A stretch of 64,000 nt of DNA from an uncultured Tateyamaria sp. (GCF_947494755.1 NZ_CANLVZ010000009.1:1-64000), one strand, 5' to 3'; positions 26,627 to 36,554 are shown, counted from the stretch's first letter. Translations and numbers: made by a program. Notes: generated from the sequence alone by a model not told the origin.

Positions 26627-26908
26627 CCATCACCCGGCCTTGCGGGACACGATCCATGATCATGCGCAGATAGAAGTCATACGCATCACGCAGCACGTAA
26701 ATCCAGCCGGGAAAGTCGGACAGTTTCGGGGGGCGGGGACATGGGCACGTAAAGCCGGCGGGATGCAGGGATCAGCAGTGCGGATCAACGGCTTGGTTCC
26801 AGCGGTCCCGTAATGGGCAATGACGGGCAAAGGTCCGACATCGCGGTGATACCGAACCATAGCGAAAAAGGGTAAGGCGCGGCCCTCCAGGTACGCGCGC
26901 CCTCCCAG
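26627..26908. other. Intergenic stretch without an assignable gene
   Basis: The region between the fadJ terminator and the convergent Hint gene holds no frame I can support. On the minus strand (about 26730-26640) one frame reads like a real protein piece (LSDFPGWIYVLRDAYDFYLR), without a start and ribosome site, so it may be the remnant of a lost gene. No repeat was seen. Confidence 0.35.
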
Positions 26909-27577
26909 TCAGGCAGAGGTGTAAAGGGTGCTGGTTCCCATCTTGTCTTCGACCATCATGCACTCAACCAGAAATGCGGCGTCGCGGGCGGGCACAACCT
27001 CGTAAGCGCCATTCATGGCCCCCATCTGACACAGCTGGATTTGCGCAGGTGGGCAATGCAGCAGCGCGCCACCTTCGGCATAGATTACCTGTTCCTGTGC
27101 AAAGACCAATGTGATGACTTCGACCTGAGTGCGCGGCGCGACCCGGGTGATGCCACGAAAGCCGTCGAGGGTCTTGGCGGCGACCACAGCAAAAGGATCG
27201 CCCATGGCGTCGCAGGCAGCGTCGGTTTCGATCAGGACGCCTTGGTCAGGCAGCAGTTCCACGTCCTGGCCGTTGCCAAGCGCACCAGCAGGGACGTGGA
27301 CCGAGGCGTAGGCGGCAGGCACCATCGCATCAGCGGCCCAGAACGTATCGCGGCGCACTTCAACCACGGGTTGCGCGCCCGCATCAAAGGTCAGGACCAG
27401 ATCGCCGGGGGCCAATGCCTCAACACCGCGCCAGCCCATCGATGTGGCCACCCGTGTGCCCGCCAGCAAACCGCGTGTCGTCATTAGACCGCCATCCCAT
27501 GCAGCCGACGTTTCGGCCATCCGCTGCGGTGCGCTTTTGCCTTTGCCTTTCCATCCAAACATCTCATCCATCCCCAT
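26909..27577 (-). CDS. Hint-domain protein with the autoprocessing cysteine replaced
   Basis: 222 residues from MGMDEMFGWKG at 27577; a longer start at 27619 or upstream is possible. The Hint_2 domain (Hedgehog/intein type) spans about 35-200: GLLAGTRVATSMGWRGVEAL and APGDLVLTFDAG, with the usual strands after it. Family members begin this block with Cys (CFTPGTRI), here Gly, so N-S acyl shift self-cleavage is not expected. Function unknown; related Rhodobacteraceae proteins are often exported with RTX proteins, but no secretion signal is seen here. Confidence 0.72.
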   Translation of the reverse strand: MGMDEMFGWKGKGKSAPQRMAETSAAWDGGLMTTRGLLAGTRVATSMGWRGVEALAPGDLVLTFDAGAQPVVEVRRDTFWAADAMVPAAYASVHVPAGALGNGQDVELLPDQGVLIETDAACDAMGDPFAVVAAKTLDGFRGITRVAPRTQVEVITLVFAQEQVIYAEGGALLHCPPAQIQLCQMGAMNGAYEVVPARDAAFLVECMMVEDKMGTSTLYTSA

Positions 27578-27765
27578 GGTGCGACGCCTCTCATGCGCCG
27601 GTTGCTTTGATGTCTTCATCTGGGGTGATTCTCGGGGCGCAGATCGGTCCTGATCTGGGCACAAATGAGGCATTGTTCCGGGACGTGGTAACAATGATCC
27701 CATTAGCGCGCATTTGAGGCAAATTTGACGACAATGAGCAGCGAATTGCGCGCATGGCGCGAACT

Positions 27766-28407
27766 TCACTCGAATGTGTAGCCGAATCTGTCGATGTCTT
27801 CAGCGCAGGATATGGCAACAGCCGCCCGCGCCTGATCCGTGTAATAGGTCCGATAATCCGCATCGCGCACGGACGCATTGGCGCGCCCGATCTCCAGCTC
27901 AAAGCCAAGGTGATCCCACAGCGGGGCCGCATCGGTGTCCAAAGCCTCAAGCCGGATATAGAGATTGCAGCGCTCGGCCCCGCTGGCATCTGTCATGTAG
28001 TGCCGCGCGGGGCTCGCCTGGAGGGATGCGCGCACCTGGCCTGCGCAGGCAAAGTCAGAAAATGGCATCTGGGCCGCCAAGGCCACCGCCGGGTGGTCAA
28101 AGGTCTGATCGCGCAGCCAGTGATAGTAGCTGACCATCCGGTCCCAAGGGTTGCGCACCAGCGTAAAGGCGAACAGCCCGTCCAGCGTCGGCACCAGCCC
28201 ATCAATGTCCGCAAGGGTTGAGTGTTTCCACAGCCGCCCCCGCGTCTGCACATCCGCCACGCGCTTGCGCCGCTTCAGCGCCTTGGGCGTGTCCCCGAGC
28301 ATAATGTCATCCTTCATCGCCCGCCCCTCGAGCGCCAGCGCCATGGCGGTGCCACCCGTCTTGGGGGCATGGACAAAGATATAGGACCGGCCGGTGCTCA
28401 GGATCAT
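27766..28407 (-). CDS. Sulfotransferase family 2 protein
   Basis: 213 residues from the ATG at 28407. The PAPS 5'-phosphosulfate loop is YIFVHAPKTGGTAM and the 3'-phosphate segment is TLVRNPWDRMVSYYHW. It would transfer sulfate from PAPS to a sugar or other hydroxyl group; acceptor unknown. There is no signal peptide. Divergent from the acyl-CoA synthetase 107 bases away; the Hint gene follows 188 bases downstream on the same strand. Confidence 0.85.
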   Translation of the reverse strand: MILSTGRSYIFVHAPKTGGTAMALALEGRAMKDDIMLGDTPKALKRRKRVADVQTRGRLWKHSTLADIDGLVPTLDGLFAFTLVRNPWDRMVSYYHWLRDQTFDHPAVALAAQMPFSDFACAGQVRASLQASPARHYMTDASGAERCNLYIRLEALDTDAAPLWDHLGFELEIGRANASVRDADYRTYYTDQARAAVAISCAEDIDRFGYTFE

Positions 28408-28514
28408 GTGGCACACCCTAGCCGCTGTCGCGCAGACGTCCATCCACCCCTTCCCATTTCGAACCGCCCTCGCCATAACTTTGCCTCAAGACGACGCAGC
28501 AGGGAGGCCACGTC

Positions 28515-30143
28515 ATGGGGTGGATGTCAGACGAAACCGGGCTCGACAAAACAGCCGCCAACTATGTGGCGTTGACGCCGCTGTCGCATCTGGCGCGGGC
28601 CGCGCATGTCTTTGCCAACCACACCGCTGTCATCTATGGCGACCACCGGGTCACATACGCCGAGTATTATGACCGCTGCACGCGGCTGGCGTCACTGCTT
28701 GCGGGTATGGGCGTGAAGCCGGGCGATGTCGTCGCCACCTTGATCCCGAACCTGCCCGCACAGGCCGAGGCGCATTTCGGCGTGCCGGCCTGCGGCGCGG
28801 TGCTGAACACGATCAACACCCGTCTGGACGTGGATACGGTCGCCTACATCTTTGATCACGGCGAGGCGAAGGTGGTGCTGTGCGATCCCCAATTCCTCGA
28901 TCTGGCTGAAGCGGCGATCGAGAAGATGGACGGCGCGCACCCCCTCATCATCGAAGTGGCCGATGCCGCGCACGGCTGGCCCGCAACGGGGCGGCATCCT
29001 GAATACGAGACGGTGCTGTCCGCCGCCGACCCGGATTTCAACTGGCACATGCCCGAAGATGAATGGGAAAGCCTCGCGCTCAACTACACCTCCGGCACGA
29101 CGGGGCGGCCCAAGGGCGTCGTCTATCACCACCGCGGCGCGTATCTTATGACGATGGGCACGGTGATCTCGTGGCGGATGCAGTTGCACCCGGTCTTCAT
29201 GGCGATTGTGCCGCTGTTTCACTGCAACGGGTGGAACCACACGTGGATGATGCCCGTGATCGGCGGCACGCTGGTCTGTTGCCGCGACATTGCCGCCAAG
29301 CCGATCTATGACGCCATCGCGGATCATGGTGTCACCCATTTCGGCGGCGCGCCCATCGTGCTGAACATGCTGGTCAACGCGGATGAGGCTGAACGCCGCC
29401 CCTTTGACCATGTGGTCGAGGTGTTTACTGCCGGGGCACCCCCTGCCCCCGCCACGCTGGCGAAGGTCGAGGCGCTCGGGTTCAACGTTACGCAGGTCTA
29501 CGGGCTGACCGAAACCTATGGCCACGTGACCGAATGCGTCTGGCGGGGCGCGGATTGGGACGAACTGGCCCAGGCGGACAAGGCCGCGATCAAGGCGCGC
29601 CAGGGTGTCGCCTTTCCGATGATGGAACATATCACGGTGATGGACGCGGACATGGCTCAGGTGCCGATGGACGCCACCACCCAAGGCGAGATCATGATCC
29701 GCGGCAATTCGGTGATGAAGGGCTATTTAAAAAACCCAGAAGCGACTGCTGAGGCCTTCAAGGGTGGCTATTTCCATTCCGGCGATATCGCGATCCAGCA
29801 CGATGACGGCTACATCCAGATCGCGGATCGGGCCAAGGACATCATCATATCGGGCGGCGAAAACATCTCCTCCGTCGAGGTCGAGGGGGTCCTGATGGGC
29901 CACCCGGACGTGAACCTGGCGGCTGTGGTGGCGAAGCCCGACGAGAAATGGGGCGAGGTGCCCTGCGCTTTCGTGGAACTCAAACCCGGCACATCGCCGA
30001 CCGAGGCGGACCTGATCGCCTTTGCGCGCGAAACGCTGGCGGGGTTCAAAGCACCCAAGCAGGTCGTCTTTCAGGAACTGCCCAAAACCTCGACCGGCAA
30101 GATCCAGAAATTCGAGCTGCGGAAATTCGCTAAAACCTTATGA
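28515..30143 (+). CDS. Acyl-CoA synthetase (AMP-forming), DmdB-like
   Basis: 542 residues, ANL superfamily. TSGTTGRPKGV (about 192-202) binds ATP phosphates, YGLTETYGH is the A5 motif, HSGDIAIQHDDGYIQIADRAKDIIISGGENIS is the A7-A8 hinge, and the catalytic Lys is in PKTSTGKIQKFELR. It activates a carboxylic acid with ATP and CoA. Family context in Rhodobacteraceae includes medium-chain acyl-CoA ligases and the methylmercaptopropionate ligase DmdB; substrate cannot be read from the sequence. GGGAGG precedes the ATG. Confidence 0.88.
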   Translation: MGWMSDETGLDKTAANYVALTPLSHLARAAHVFANHTAVIYGDHRVTYAEYYDRCTRLASLLAGMGVKPGDVVATLIPNLPAQAEAHFGVPACGAVLNTINTRLDVDTVAYIFDHGEAKVVLCDPQFLDLAEAAIEKMDGAHPLIIEVADAAHGWPATGRHPEYETVLSAADPDFNWHMPEDEWESLALNYTSGTTGRPKGVVYHHRGAYLMTMGTVISWRMQLHPVFMAIVPLFHCNGWNHTWMMPVIGGTLVCCRDIAAKPIYDAIADHGVTHFGGAPIVLNMLVNADEAERRPFDHVVEVFTAGAPPAPATLAKVEALGFNVTQVYGLTETYGHVTECVWRGADWDELAQADKAAIKARQGVAFPMMEHITVMDADMAQVPMDATTQGEIMIRGNSVMKGYLKNPEATAEAFKGGYFHSGDIAIQHDDGYIQIADRAKDIIISGGENISSVEVEGVLMGHPDVNLAAVVAKPDEKWGEVPCAFVELKPGTSPTEADLIAFARETLAGFKAPKQVVFQELPKTSTGKIQKFELRKFAKTL

Positions 30144-30208
30144 ACCCCGGAACCGATCCGCGTTCCAGCCGTTGATATTCCGACAGCATTAGCTTGAGAG
30201 GATACGAC

Positions 30209-30418
30209 ATGAATTGGGACACGATCAAAGGCAACTGGAAACAGGTGACAGGCTCGGCCAAAGCCAAATGGGGCGAGTTGACCGACGATGACCTGCAAGA
30301 GGCCGAAGGCGACCGCGAGATGCTGGCTGGCAAGATCCAGGAACGCTATGGCATCGCCAAAGACGAAGCCGAAAAACAGATCGACGCGTTCGTGGCGGAA
30401 CAAAAAGCAAAGTTCTAA
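30209..30418 (+). CDS. CsbD family stress-response protein
   Basis: 69 residues, hydrophilic. MNWDTIKGNWKQVTGSAKAKWGELTDDDLQEAEGDREMLAGKIQERYG is the CsbD signature. Such proteins accumulate under general stress; the biochemical role is not established. The ATG at 30209 is used, with GAGAGG upstream. Short monocistronic gene with a very strong terminator. Confidence 0.93.
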   Translation: MNWDTIKGNWKQVTGSAKAKWGELTDDDLQEAEGDREMLAGKIQERYGIAKDEAEKQIDAFVAEQKAKF

Positions 30419-30433
30419 AGCGACCGTGTTATG

Positions 30434-30469
30434 AAAACGCCGCAGCACCCCCGAGCTGCGGCGTTTTTT
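30434..30469 (+). terminator. Rho-independent terminator after the CsbD gene
   Basis: 13-bp perfect stem AAAACGCCGCAGC/GCTGCGGCGTTTT with an 8-base loop and a run of T, 15 bases after the stop. The strongest terminator in the window. Confidence 0.95.
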
Positions 30470-30518
30470 ATTTGTCTGACAGATCGACCTTCCGGCCCGC
30501 CGTCTTTAGGGTCGTCCC

Positions 30519-31688
30519 ATGGTATTTGAGCGCGACATTGATCTGATCAAGGACATCGTTCTAGGGCGCGATCTGTCGTTTGCCGGTTTGGACCGGCTCC
30601 GGGTCGCAGACAGTTTGCAAACGCTAAACAACGCAAACCTGCCGCACGACGCCTTCCTGCTGACCGCCATGCGCAGTCTCGCCCTGACCAGGAACGGCCA
30701 CACCCGTCTTGTCCCCAATGCCGCCATTCGCATCCATCCCGTTCGGTTTGTCGCTTTGGGGTCAGGCATTTATCTGACAGCGGCACCAAGCGTCTATCAG
30801 GCCTGTCAGGACATGCCGCTTGTGGCCATCAACGATGTCGCCATCGAGGATGTCTTTGCCCGATTTGAACCGTATCTGGCCGGAAATATGCAACGACAAC
30901 GCGTGATCGGGGCTCTTTTACTGGCGTGGCCAGCCGCGCTGAACGCGGTCGAAGTCGTTCGGCAAGGCAGGGATGTGACGTACACATTCCAGCCCACCGA
31001 CAGCACCCAGAAAACCGTGACAATGGTCCAGCACGATCTGGTTCCAGGTCAAGACCTGTACCCCTATTTCGAGCAGGGGCAGCTGCAGGCCAGCGAGAAA
31101 AATCCGATCTGCCACAGGACGATGCCATCCGATGTGACCTATATCGCGTTCCCGGATTTCATTGACACCCGAGAACATACGCTTGAGGCGGACGTGGCGC
31201 GCGCTGTGCAGTCCATCACCAAACACCCCGATCACGATTGGGTCGTGGACGTACGGGGCAACCCGGGTGGGTCGTTTCTATGGAGCCTCCCCTTTGTCGA
31301 GGCCCTCAAGACCCAATGGCGGGGGAAGCGGTGCGCCGTGCTGACGGACAAATTCACCTTCTCGGCCGGTATCGTTTTTGTCGCCCTTCTCAAACACGCA
31401 TTGGCCGACCGATTGACCATTATCGGTGAAGGTATGGGCGATAATCTACAGTTCTTTGCCGAAGGTGGCTTGCAGGACTTGCCTGACACGGGTGCGATGA
31501 TCCGCTATTCCGACGCCTTTCATGACTGGCAAACCGGAACCGCCCACCCCTCAACCCCCGATATAATTGCACAGCACCTCGTCGGAGTAGGCGGTCTGAC
31601 CCCCGATGTGACGGTCGACATCTCTGCCACACACAAGCGCCATGGTCGCGATCCTCAGTTTGAAGCCGCGCTGAGCGCATTGCTTTGA
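30519..31688 (+). CDS. S41-like (tail-specific protease fold) protein without signal peptide
   Basis: 389 residues. The second half resembles S41 peptidases: VVDVRGNPGGSFLWSLPFVE is the conserved DxRxNPGG block, TDKFTFSAGIVFVALLKHAL holds the nucleophile Ser position, and GEGMGDNLQFFAEGG follows. The first half is unassigned, with no obvious PDZ. Most S41 proteases are exported but no signal peptide is visible, so it may act in the cytoplasm or be catalytically changed. I do not see a clear partner; prpE is convergent. Confidence 0.6.
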   Translation: MVFERDIDLIKDIVLGRDLSFAGLDRLRVADSLQTLNNANLPHDAFLLTAMRSLALTRNGHTRLVPNAAIRIHPVRFVALGSGIYLTAAPSVYQACQDMPLVAINDVAIEDVFARFEPYLAGNMQRQRVIGALLLAWPAALNAVEVVRQGRDVTYTFQPTDSTQKTVTMVQHDLVPGQDLYPYFEQGQLQASEKNPICHRTMPSDVTYIAFPDFIDTREHTLEADVARAVQSITKHPDHDWVVDVRGNPGGSFLWSLPFVEALKTQWRGKRCAVLTDKFTFSAGIVFVALLKHALADRLTIIGEGMGDNLQFFAEGGLQDLPDTGAMIRYSDAFHDWQTGTAHPSTPDIIAQHLVGVGGLTPDVTVDISATHKRHGRDPQFEAALSALL

Positions 31689-31703
31689 CGCAAGCCTGAG
31701 CGC

Positions 31704-33593
31704 TTACCCTTTCGCGTAGCCAATGCTTTGCAGCGCCACCTTGATCTCGTCCAGGATTGCCGGATCATCAATCGTTGCGGGCATCTTGAAGTCCTGATTG
31801 TCGGCGATCTTGACGACCGTGGCGCGCAGGATCTTGCCCGAGCGGGTCTTTGGCAGCCGATCCACGACTACGGCCTGTTTGAAGGCCGCAACCGGCCCGA
31901 TCTGCTCGCGCACCCGTTGCACGCATTCGGCCACAATCTCACCATGGGGGCGGTTCACGCCCGTGGTCAGGCACAACAAGCCCAAAGGGGACTGCCCTTT
32001 GAGGGCATCCGAAACGCCAACGACCGCGCATTCGGCGACGTCGGGATGTCCGGCCAGAACTTCTTCCATCGCACCGGTCGAAAGCCGGTGACCCGCCACA
32101 TTGATCACGTCATCCGTGCGCGCCATGATATAAAGGTAGCCGTCCTCGTCCATCATCCCCGCATCGCCGGTCTCGTAATAACCGGGGAAGGTGTTGAGGT
32201 AGGATGATTTGAACCGCGCTTCGGCATTCCACAACGTCGGCAAGGTGCCGGGTGGCAAGGGCAGTTTGATGGCGATGGCCCCCAACTCTCCGACCGCGAC
32301 GGGGTGACCCGCATCGTCAAGGATCTGCACGTCATAGCCCGGCATCGCGACCGTAGGCGAGCCGACCTTGACCGGCAGCGCCTCAAGCCCCGCCGGATTG
32401 CCCGCGATGGTATAGCCCGTCTCGGTCTGCCACCAGTGGTCATAGACAGGCACACCCAGCTTATCCTGCGCCCATTCGATAGTGTCGGGATCCGCCCGTT
32501 CGCCCGCAAGGTACAGGGCGCGTAGACCCGACAGGTCATATTTGGCGCGCTCGATCCCCTTGGGGTCTTCGCGTTTGACGGCGCGGATGGCCGTGGGTGC
32601 GGTAAAGAACGATTTCACGTCATGTTCTTCGATCACCCGCCAGAAGGTGCCCGCGTCGGGCGTGCCCACGGGCTTGCCCTCAAACACGACGGTGGTATTG
32701 CCGTGGATCAGCGGGGCATAGCAGATATAGGAATGGCCCACGACCCACCCTACGTCCGAGGCGGCCCAGAACACTTCGCCCGGATCGACCTGATAGATAT
32801 TCTTCATCGTCCAGTTCAGCGCAACCAGATGGCCCGCCGTGGGGCGGACAACACCCTTGGGGGCACCGGTCGTGCCGGATGTATAAAGGATATAGGCCGG
32901 ATGATCGCCACGCACGGGCGCGCAATCGGCAGGGGTCACACCCTTTTGGGCGGCATGCCAGTCCACATCGCGCGGGCCCAGATCGCAAGGGGCCTGCTCA
33001 CGTTGCAGAATGAGACAGACCTCGGGGCTGTGATCGGCCATCTCGATGGCCCCGTCGAGTAGCGGTTTATAGGCCACCACACGCCCCGGCTCGACCCCGC
33101 AGGAGGCGGCGATGATGGCCTTGGGGGTGCAGTCATCAATGCGCACTGCCAACTCGTTGGCCGCAAAGCCGCCAAACACCACCGAATGGACAGCACCCAA
33201 ACGGGCACAGGCGAGCATCGCTACAAGCGCCTCGGGCACCATGGGCATATAGATGATGACCCGATCGCCAAGGCCGACGTCGTGCGCCTGAAGGGCACCT
33301 GCAAGCGCGGCCACCTGGGTCTGCAATTCGGCGTACGTGATCTTGGCCGAGGTGCCGGTGATCGGGCTGTCATGAATGATGGCGATGCGGTTGCCATGAC
33401 CCGCCTCGACATGGCGGTCTACAGCGTTCCAGCAGGTGTTGACCTGCGCATCCGCGAACCACTCATAGATGTGATCGCCGCGCTCAAACAGCGCTTGGGT
33501 CGGGGGTACGATCCAGTCGATGGCCTCAGCGGCCTGCATCCACCACCCTTCGGGGTTCGCCTTCCAGCTGTCATATTCCGCGCGATATCCCAC
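31704..33593 (-). CDS. prpE: Propionyl-CoA synthetase (propionate-CoA ligase)
   Basis: 629 residues, typical PrpE length. Acetyl-CoA-synthetase N-domain with WNAVDRHVEAGHGNRIAIIHDSP; YTSGTTGAPKGVVRP binds ATP; DHWWQTETGY is the A5 motif; the catalytic Lys is in PKTRSGKILRAT. It converts propionate, ATP and CoA to propionyl-CoA for the methylmalonyl or methylcitrate route. Upstream are TTTGCAAA boxes like those bound by PccR of Rhodobacter, the regulator of propionyl-CoA carboxylase, which suggests propionyl-CoA control. Confidence 0.95.
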   Translation of the reverse strand: MGYRAEYDSWKANPEGWWMQAAEAIDWIVPPTQALFERGDHIYEWFADAQVNTCWNAVDRHVEAGHGNRIAIIHDSPITGTSAKITYAELQTQVAALAGALQAHDVGLGDRVIIYMPMVPEALVAMLACARLGAVHSVVFGGFAANELAVRIDDCTPKAIIAASCGVEPGRVVAYKPLLDGAIEMADHSPEVCLILQREQAPCDLGPRDVDWHAAQKGVTPADCAPVRGDHPAYILYTSGTTGAPKGVVRPTAGHLVALNWTMKNIYQVDPGEVFWAASDVGWVVGHSYICYAPLIHGNTTVVFEGKPVGTPDAGTFWRVIEEHDVKSFFTAPTAIRAVKREDPKGIERAKYDLSGLRALYLAGERADPDTIEWAQDKLGVPVYDHWWQTETGYTIAGNPAGLEALPVKVGSPTVAMPGYDVQILDDAGHPVAVGELGAIAIKLPLPPGTLPTLWNAEARFKSSYLNTFPGYYETGDAGMMDEDGYLYIMARTDDVINVAGHRLSTGAMEEVLAGHPDVAECAVVGVSDALKGQSPLGLLCLTTGVNRPHGEIVAECVQRVREQIGPVAAFKQAVVVDRLPKTRSGKILRATVVKIADNQDFKMPATIDDPAILDEIKVALQSIGYAKG

Positions 33594-33693
33594 GACGTTC
33601 TCCTCCGTCCCAAACCGTGTGACAAGGGGTACGCCGCCGCAATGCCTCCGGGCAAGAGGGCGTGGGGACTGTCATCCCGCTTGGGTGCAGAAA

Positions 33694-33804
33694 TTTGCAA
33701 ATATCCACGGCATGGACCTGCAAAACTTTTCAAACTGGCACGCATTACGCATAAATCTGGAAATCGGGACAAAGTTTGCAAAGCCAGCTTACGCGATTTG
33801 CAAA
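33694..33804 (-). promoter_or_regulatory. TTTGCAAA boxes upstream of prpE (PccR/ScfR-type sites)
   Basis: Three perfect TTTGCAAA palindromes at 33694-33701, 33775-33782 and 33797-33804, plus a degenerate pair around 33719-33734 (TGCAAAACTTTTCAAA). PccR in Rhodobacter sphaeroides binds TTTGCAAA-N4-TTTGCAAA; here the spacing is 14 or more, so the sites match but the spacing does not. The boxes lie in the prpE promoter region between prpE and the small lipoprotein gene. Confidence 0.7.
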
Positions 33805-33807
33805 GCC

Positions 33808-34062
33808 TCAGTCGCGATCCCGGTTGTAGGTGTCAATCAATGCAGTCTGGCAATCGCGGCGATCCCCGGCACGGCAGGTCACACGTTCGGCCCCGACATA
33901 GATGGTTGTGCGGCTGTAGGTGCTGCCATCGCTGCGCTGAAAGGTGCGGGTGACCGTGTCGTAGGTGCGACCACGATCCGTGATCGTGCCGCTGCTCTGG
34001 TTCACAGTGTCCGCACATCCCGCCAGGATAAATGCGGCACATAGGCTGATGAAAGCTTTCAT
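33808..34062 (-). CDS. Small lipoprotein
   Basis: 84 residues. Signal peptide with lipobox LAGC (MKAFISLCAAFILAGC), so it is anchored by a lipidated Cys16 in the periplasm or outer membrane. The mature part is hydrophilic with two further cysteines (TCRAGDRRDC), probably a disulfide. Function unknown. It is upstream of prpE on the same strand, with the TTTGCAAA boxes between them. Confidence 0.8.
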   Translation of the reverse strand: MKAFISLCAAFILAGCADTVNQSSGTITDRGRTYDTVTRTFQRSDGSTYSRTTIYVGAERVTCRAGDRRDCQTALIDTYNRDRD

Positions 34063-34207
34063 GGACGGTCCTCAAGAATTGGTTGCCAAACAAGTAGTAC
34101 GCAAGCGGCAGATGGCACGGCCCGCTCAGCGTCTCTATCACAAAAACCCCAGGACGATGTGGCTTGACGGGGCACTGCCCCCGCCTCGGCCTGACCCGGG
34201 CTACATA

Positions 34208-36481
34208 CTAGCCGTAATGTGCCACCGGTGTGCCTGCGACCGCCGACATGTTCAGCAAACCCCGCGCCGTGATCGAGGGCGACACGATATGCGCGCGGTT
34301 GCCCATGCCCATCAGGATCGGACCCACCTCGAGGCCGCCGCCCTTCATCTTGAGGATGTTGCGCACGCCGGAGGCCGCGTCGGCATGGGCAAAGACCAGC
34401 ACATTGGCCGCGCCCTGCATTCGGTTCCCGGGGAACAGCCGCGCGCGCAGTTCGGGGTCAAGGGCGGTGTCGATGTTCATTTCGCCCTCATAACAGAAAT
34501 CATGGCCCTGCGCGTCCAGAAGGCGGATCGCCTCGCGCAGACGCCAGCCAGACCCGTCCCCCTGATTGCCGAACTGCGATTGCGAACAGAAGGCGATCTG
34601 CGGCTGAACCCCGAAGCGGCGCACGTGGCGGGCAGCACCCACCGCGATCTCGGCGATCTCTTCCGGTGTGGGATGCAGATGGACCTGCGTGTCAGTCACG
34701 AACAACGGACCGTCCTCGAGGATCATCATCGACAGCGCACCGACCGGGTGATGCCCGTCACGGCCCAGAACTTGCGTGATGTAATTCAGATGCCAGCGGA
34801 ACTCGCCGAATGTACCGCAGATCAGGCTATCGGCCTCTTCGCGGTGGACCATGACCGCACCGATGGCGGTGGTGTTGGTGCGCATGATGGCGCGCGCCAG
34901 ATCGGGCGTGACGCCCTGACGGCACATCAATTCGTGATAGGTCTCCCAGTAGTCGCGATAGCGCGGGTCGTTCTCGGGGTTCACCAGATCGACCGTGTCA
35001 CCCAGTTTGATCGTAAGGCCCGCACGCGCGATGCGCGCCTCGATCACCTCGGGGCGTCCGATCAGGATGGGACGTTCGGTGGTTTCCTCGACCATGGCCT
35101 GCGCGGCGCGCAACACCCGCTCGTCCTCACCCTCGGCAAAGACGATGCGACGCGCCTTGGCGCGGGCAGCGGCGAACACGGGCCGCATCAGCAGCGCGGA
35201 TTTGAACACCGAACTGTCGAGCCGGGTTTTATAGGCTTCGAGGTCTTCTATGGGACGCGTCGCCACCCCGGTGTCCATCGCCGCCTTGGCCACGGCTGAA
35301 CTGACAATGCTGACAAGGCGCGGATCGAACGGCTTGGGGATGAGGTAGTCGGGGCCAAAGGTCAGTTGCTCGCCCTGATAGGCAGCGGCAGCTTCGGCAC
35401 TTGTGGTTTCGCGCGCCAGGGCCGCGATGCCATCGATGCAGGCCAGTTGCATTTCGTCATTGATGGTTGTGGCCCCCACATCCAGCGCGCCGCGAAAAAT
35501 GAACGGGAAACAAAGCACGTTGTTGACCTGATTGGGAAAATCGCTGCGGCCCGTCGCAATGATCGCATCCGGGGCGACCTCTCGCGCGAGATCGGGCAGG
35601 ATTTCAGGCGTCGGATTGGCCAGCGCAAAGATAATGGGCTGCTTACTCATCTTGGCGACGTTGTCTTGGGACAGCACGCCCGGACCGGACAGGCCCAGAA
35701 ACAGGTCGGCCCCCTCGATCACGTCATCCAGCGTGCGCTTGTCGGTGGGTTGAGCGAAGGCCGCCTTGGCCACGTTCATGTCGATCTCGCGGCCCTCATA
35801 GACCAAACCGTGAATGTCGCACAGCCAGACGTTTTCGCGCTTAACCCCCAGTTTCAACAGCATGTTGAGGCAGGCAATGCCCGCCGCGCCGCCGCCGGTC
35901 GAGACGATCTTGATGTCCTCGAAAGATTTGTTCGCCACGTGCAGTGCGTTCTTGACCGCGGCCCCGACCACGATCGCCGTGCCGTGCTGATCGTCATGAA
36001 AGACGGGGATGTTCATTCGCTCGCGGCAGAGTTTTTCGACCACAAAACAGTCAGGCGCCTTGATGTCTTCGAGGTTGATGGCCCCGAAGGTGGGTTCGAG
36101 TGCGCAGACGATGTCGGCCAGCTTTTCGGGATCGGTTTCGTTCACTTCGATGTCAAAGCAATCGATCGAGGCGAATTTCTTGAACAGGACCGCCTTGCCC
36201 TCCATCACCGGTTTTGAGGCCAATGCGCCGATATTGCCAAGCCCCAGAACCGCCGACCCGTTGGACACCACTGCCACCAGATTGCCCCGCGCGGTAAAGC
36301 GTGCGGCGTTGGCCGGGTCCTCTTTGATCTCGAGGCAGGCTTCGGCCACGCCCGGTGAATAGGCACGCGCAAGATCGCGCCCGTTGGCCATTGGCTTGGT
36401 GGCGCGTATTTCCAATTTACCCGGCTTGGGGAACTCGTGATAATCCAGCGCCGCCTGGCGCAGATTTGATTGGTCAGACAT
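34208..36481 (-). CDS. maeB: NADP-dependent malic enzyme with phosphotransacetylase-like domain
   Basis: 757 residues from the ATG at 36481 ([20 protein letters not shown]). The malic enzyme half (about 1-430) has the N-terminal [20 protein letters not shown] and the nucleotide-binding [14 protein letters not shown] motifs; the rest is a phosphate acetyltransferase-like domain with [12 protein letters not shown], which in MaeB proteins is regulatory (acetyl-CoA inhibited) rather than catalytic. It makes pyruvate and NADPH from malate. Divergent from the bicupin gene over a shared palindrome at 36538-36554. Confidence 0.94.
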   Translation of the reverse strand: MSDQSNLRQAALDYHEFPKPGKLEIRATKPMANGRDLARAYSPGVAEACLEIKEDPANAARFTARGNLVAVVSNGSAVLGLGNIGALASKPVMEGKAVLFKKFASIDCFDIEVNETDPEKLADIVCALEPTFGAINLEDIKAPDCFVVEKLCRERMNIPVFHDDQHGTAIVVGAAVKNALHVANKSFEDIKIVSTGGGAAGIACLNMLLKLGVKRENVWLCDIHGLVYEGREIDMNVAKAAFAQPTDKRTLDDVIEGADLFLGLSGPGVLSQDNVAKMSKQPIIFALANPTPEILPDLAREVAPDAIIATGRSDFPNQVNNVLCFPFIFRGALDVGATTINDEMQLACIDGIAALARETTSAEAAAAYQGEQLTFGPDYLIPKPFDPRLVSIVSSAVAKAAMDTGVATRPIEDLEAYKTRLDSSVFKSALLMRPVFAAARAKARRIVFAEGEDERVLRAAQAMVEETTERPILIGRPEVIEARIARAGLTIKLGDTVDLVNPENDPRYRDYWETYHELMCRQGVTPDLARAIMRTNTTAIGAVMVHREEADSLICGTFGEFRWHLNYITQVLGRDGHHPVGALSMMILEDGPLFVTDTQVHLHPTPEEIAEIAVGAARHVRRFGVQPQIAFCSQSQFGNQGDGSGWRLREAIRLLDAQGHDFCYEGEMNIDTALDPELRARLFPGNRMQGAANVLVFAHADAASGVRNILKMKGGGLEVGPILMGMGNRAHIVSPSITARGLLNMSAVAGTPVAHYG

Positions 36482-36537
36482 GTGGTCCCCTTCTTGGGTA
36501 TTTGGTTTAGCGTTAAACTGTTTTGGGCAGGTCGCCA

Positions 36538-36554
36538 ATTGACCTTTGGTCAAT
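36538..36554. promoter_or_regulatory. Palindrome ATTGACC-TTT-GGTCAAT between maeB and the bicupin gene
   Basis: A perfect 7-bp inverted repeat with a 3-base centre in the divergent control region, 57 bases upstream of the maeB start. This is the usual size for a dimeric regulator site; the regulator is unknown. Confidence 0.5.
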
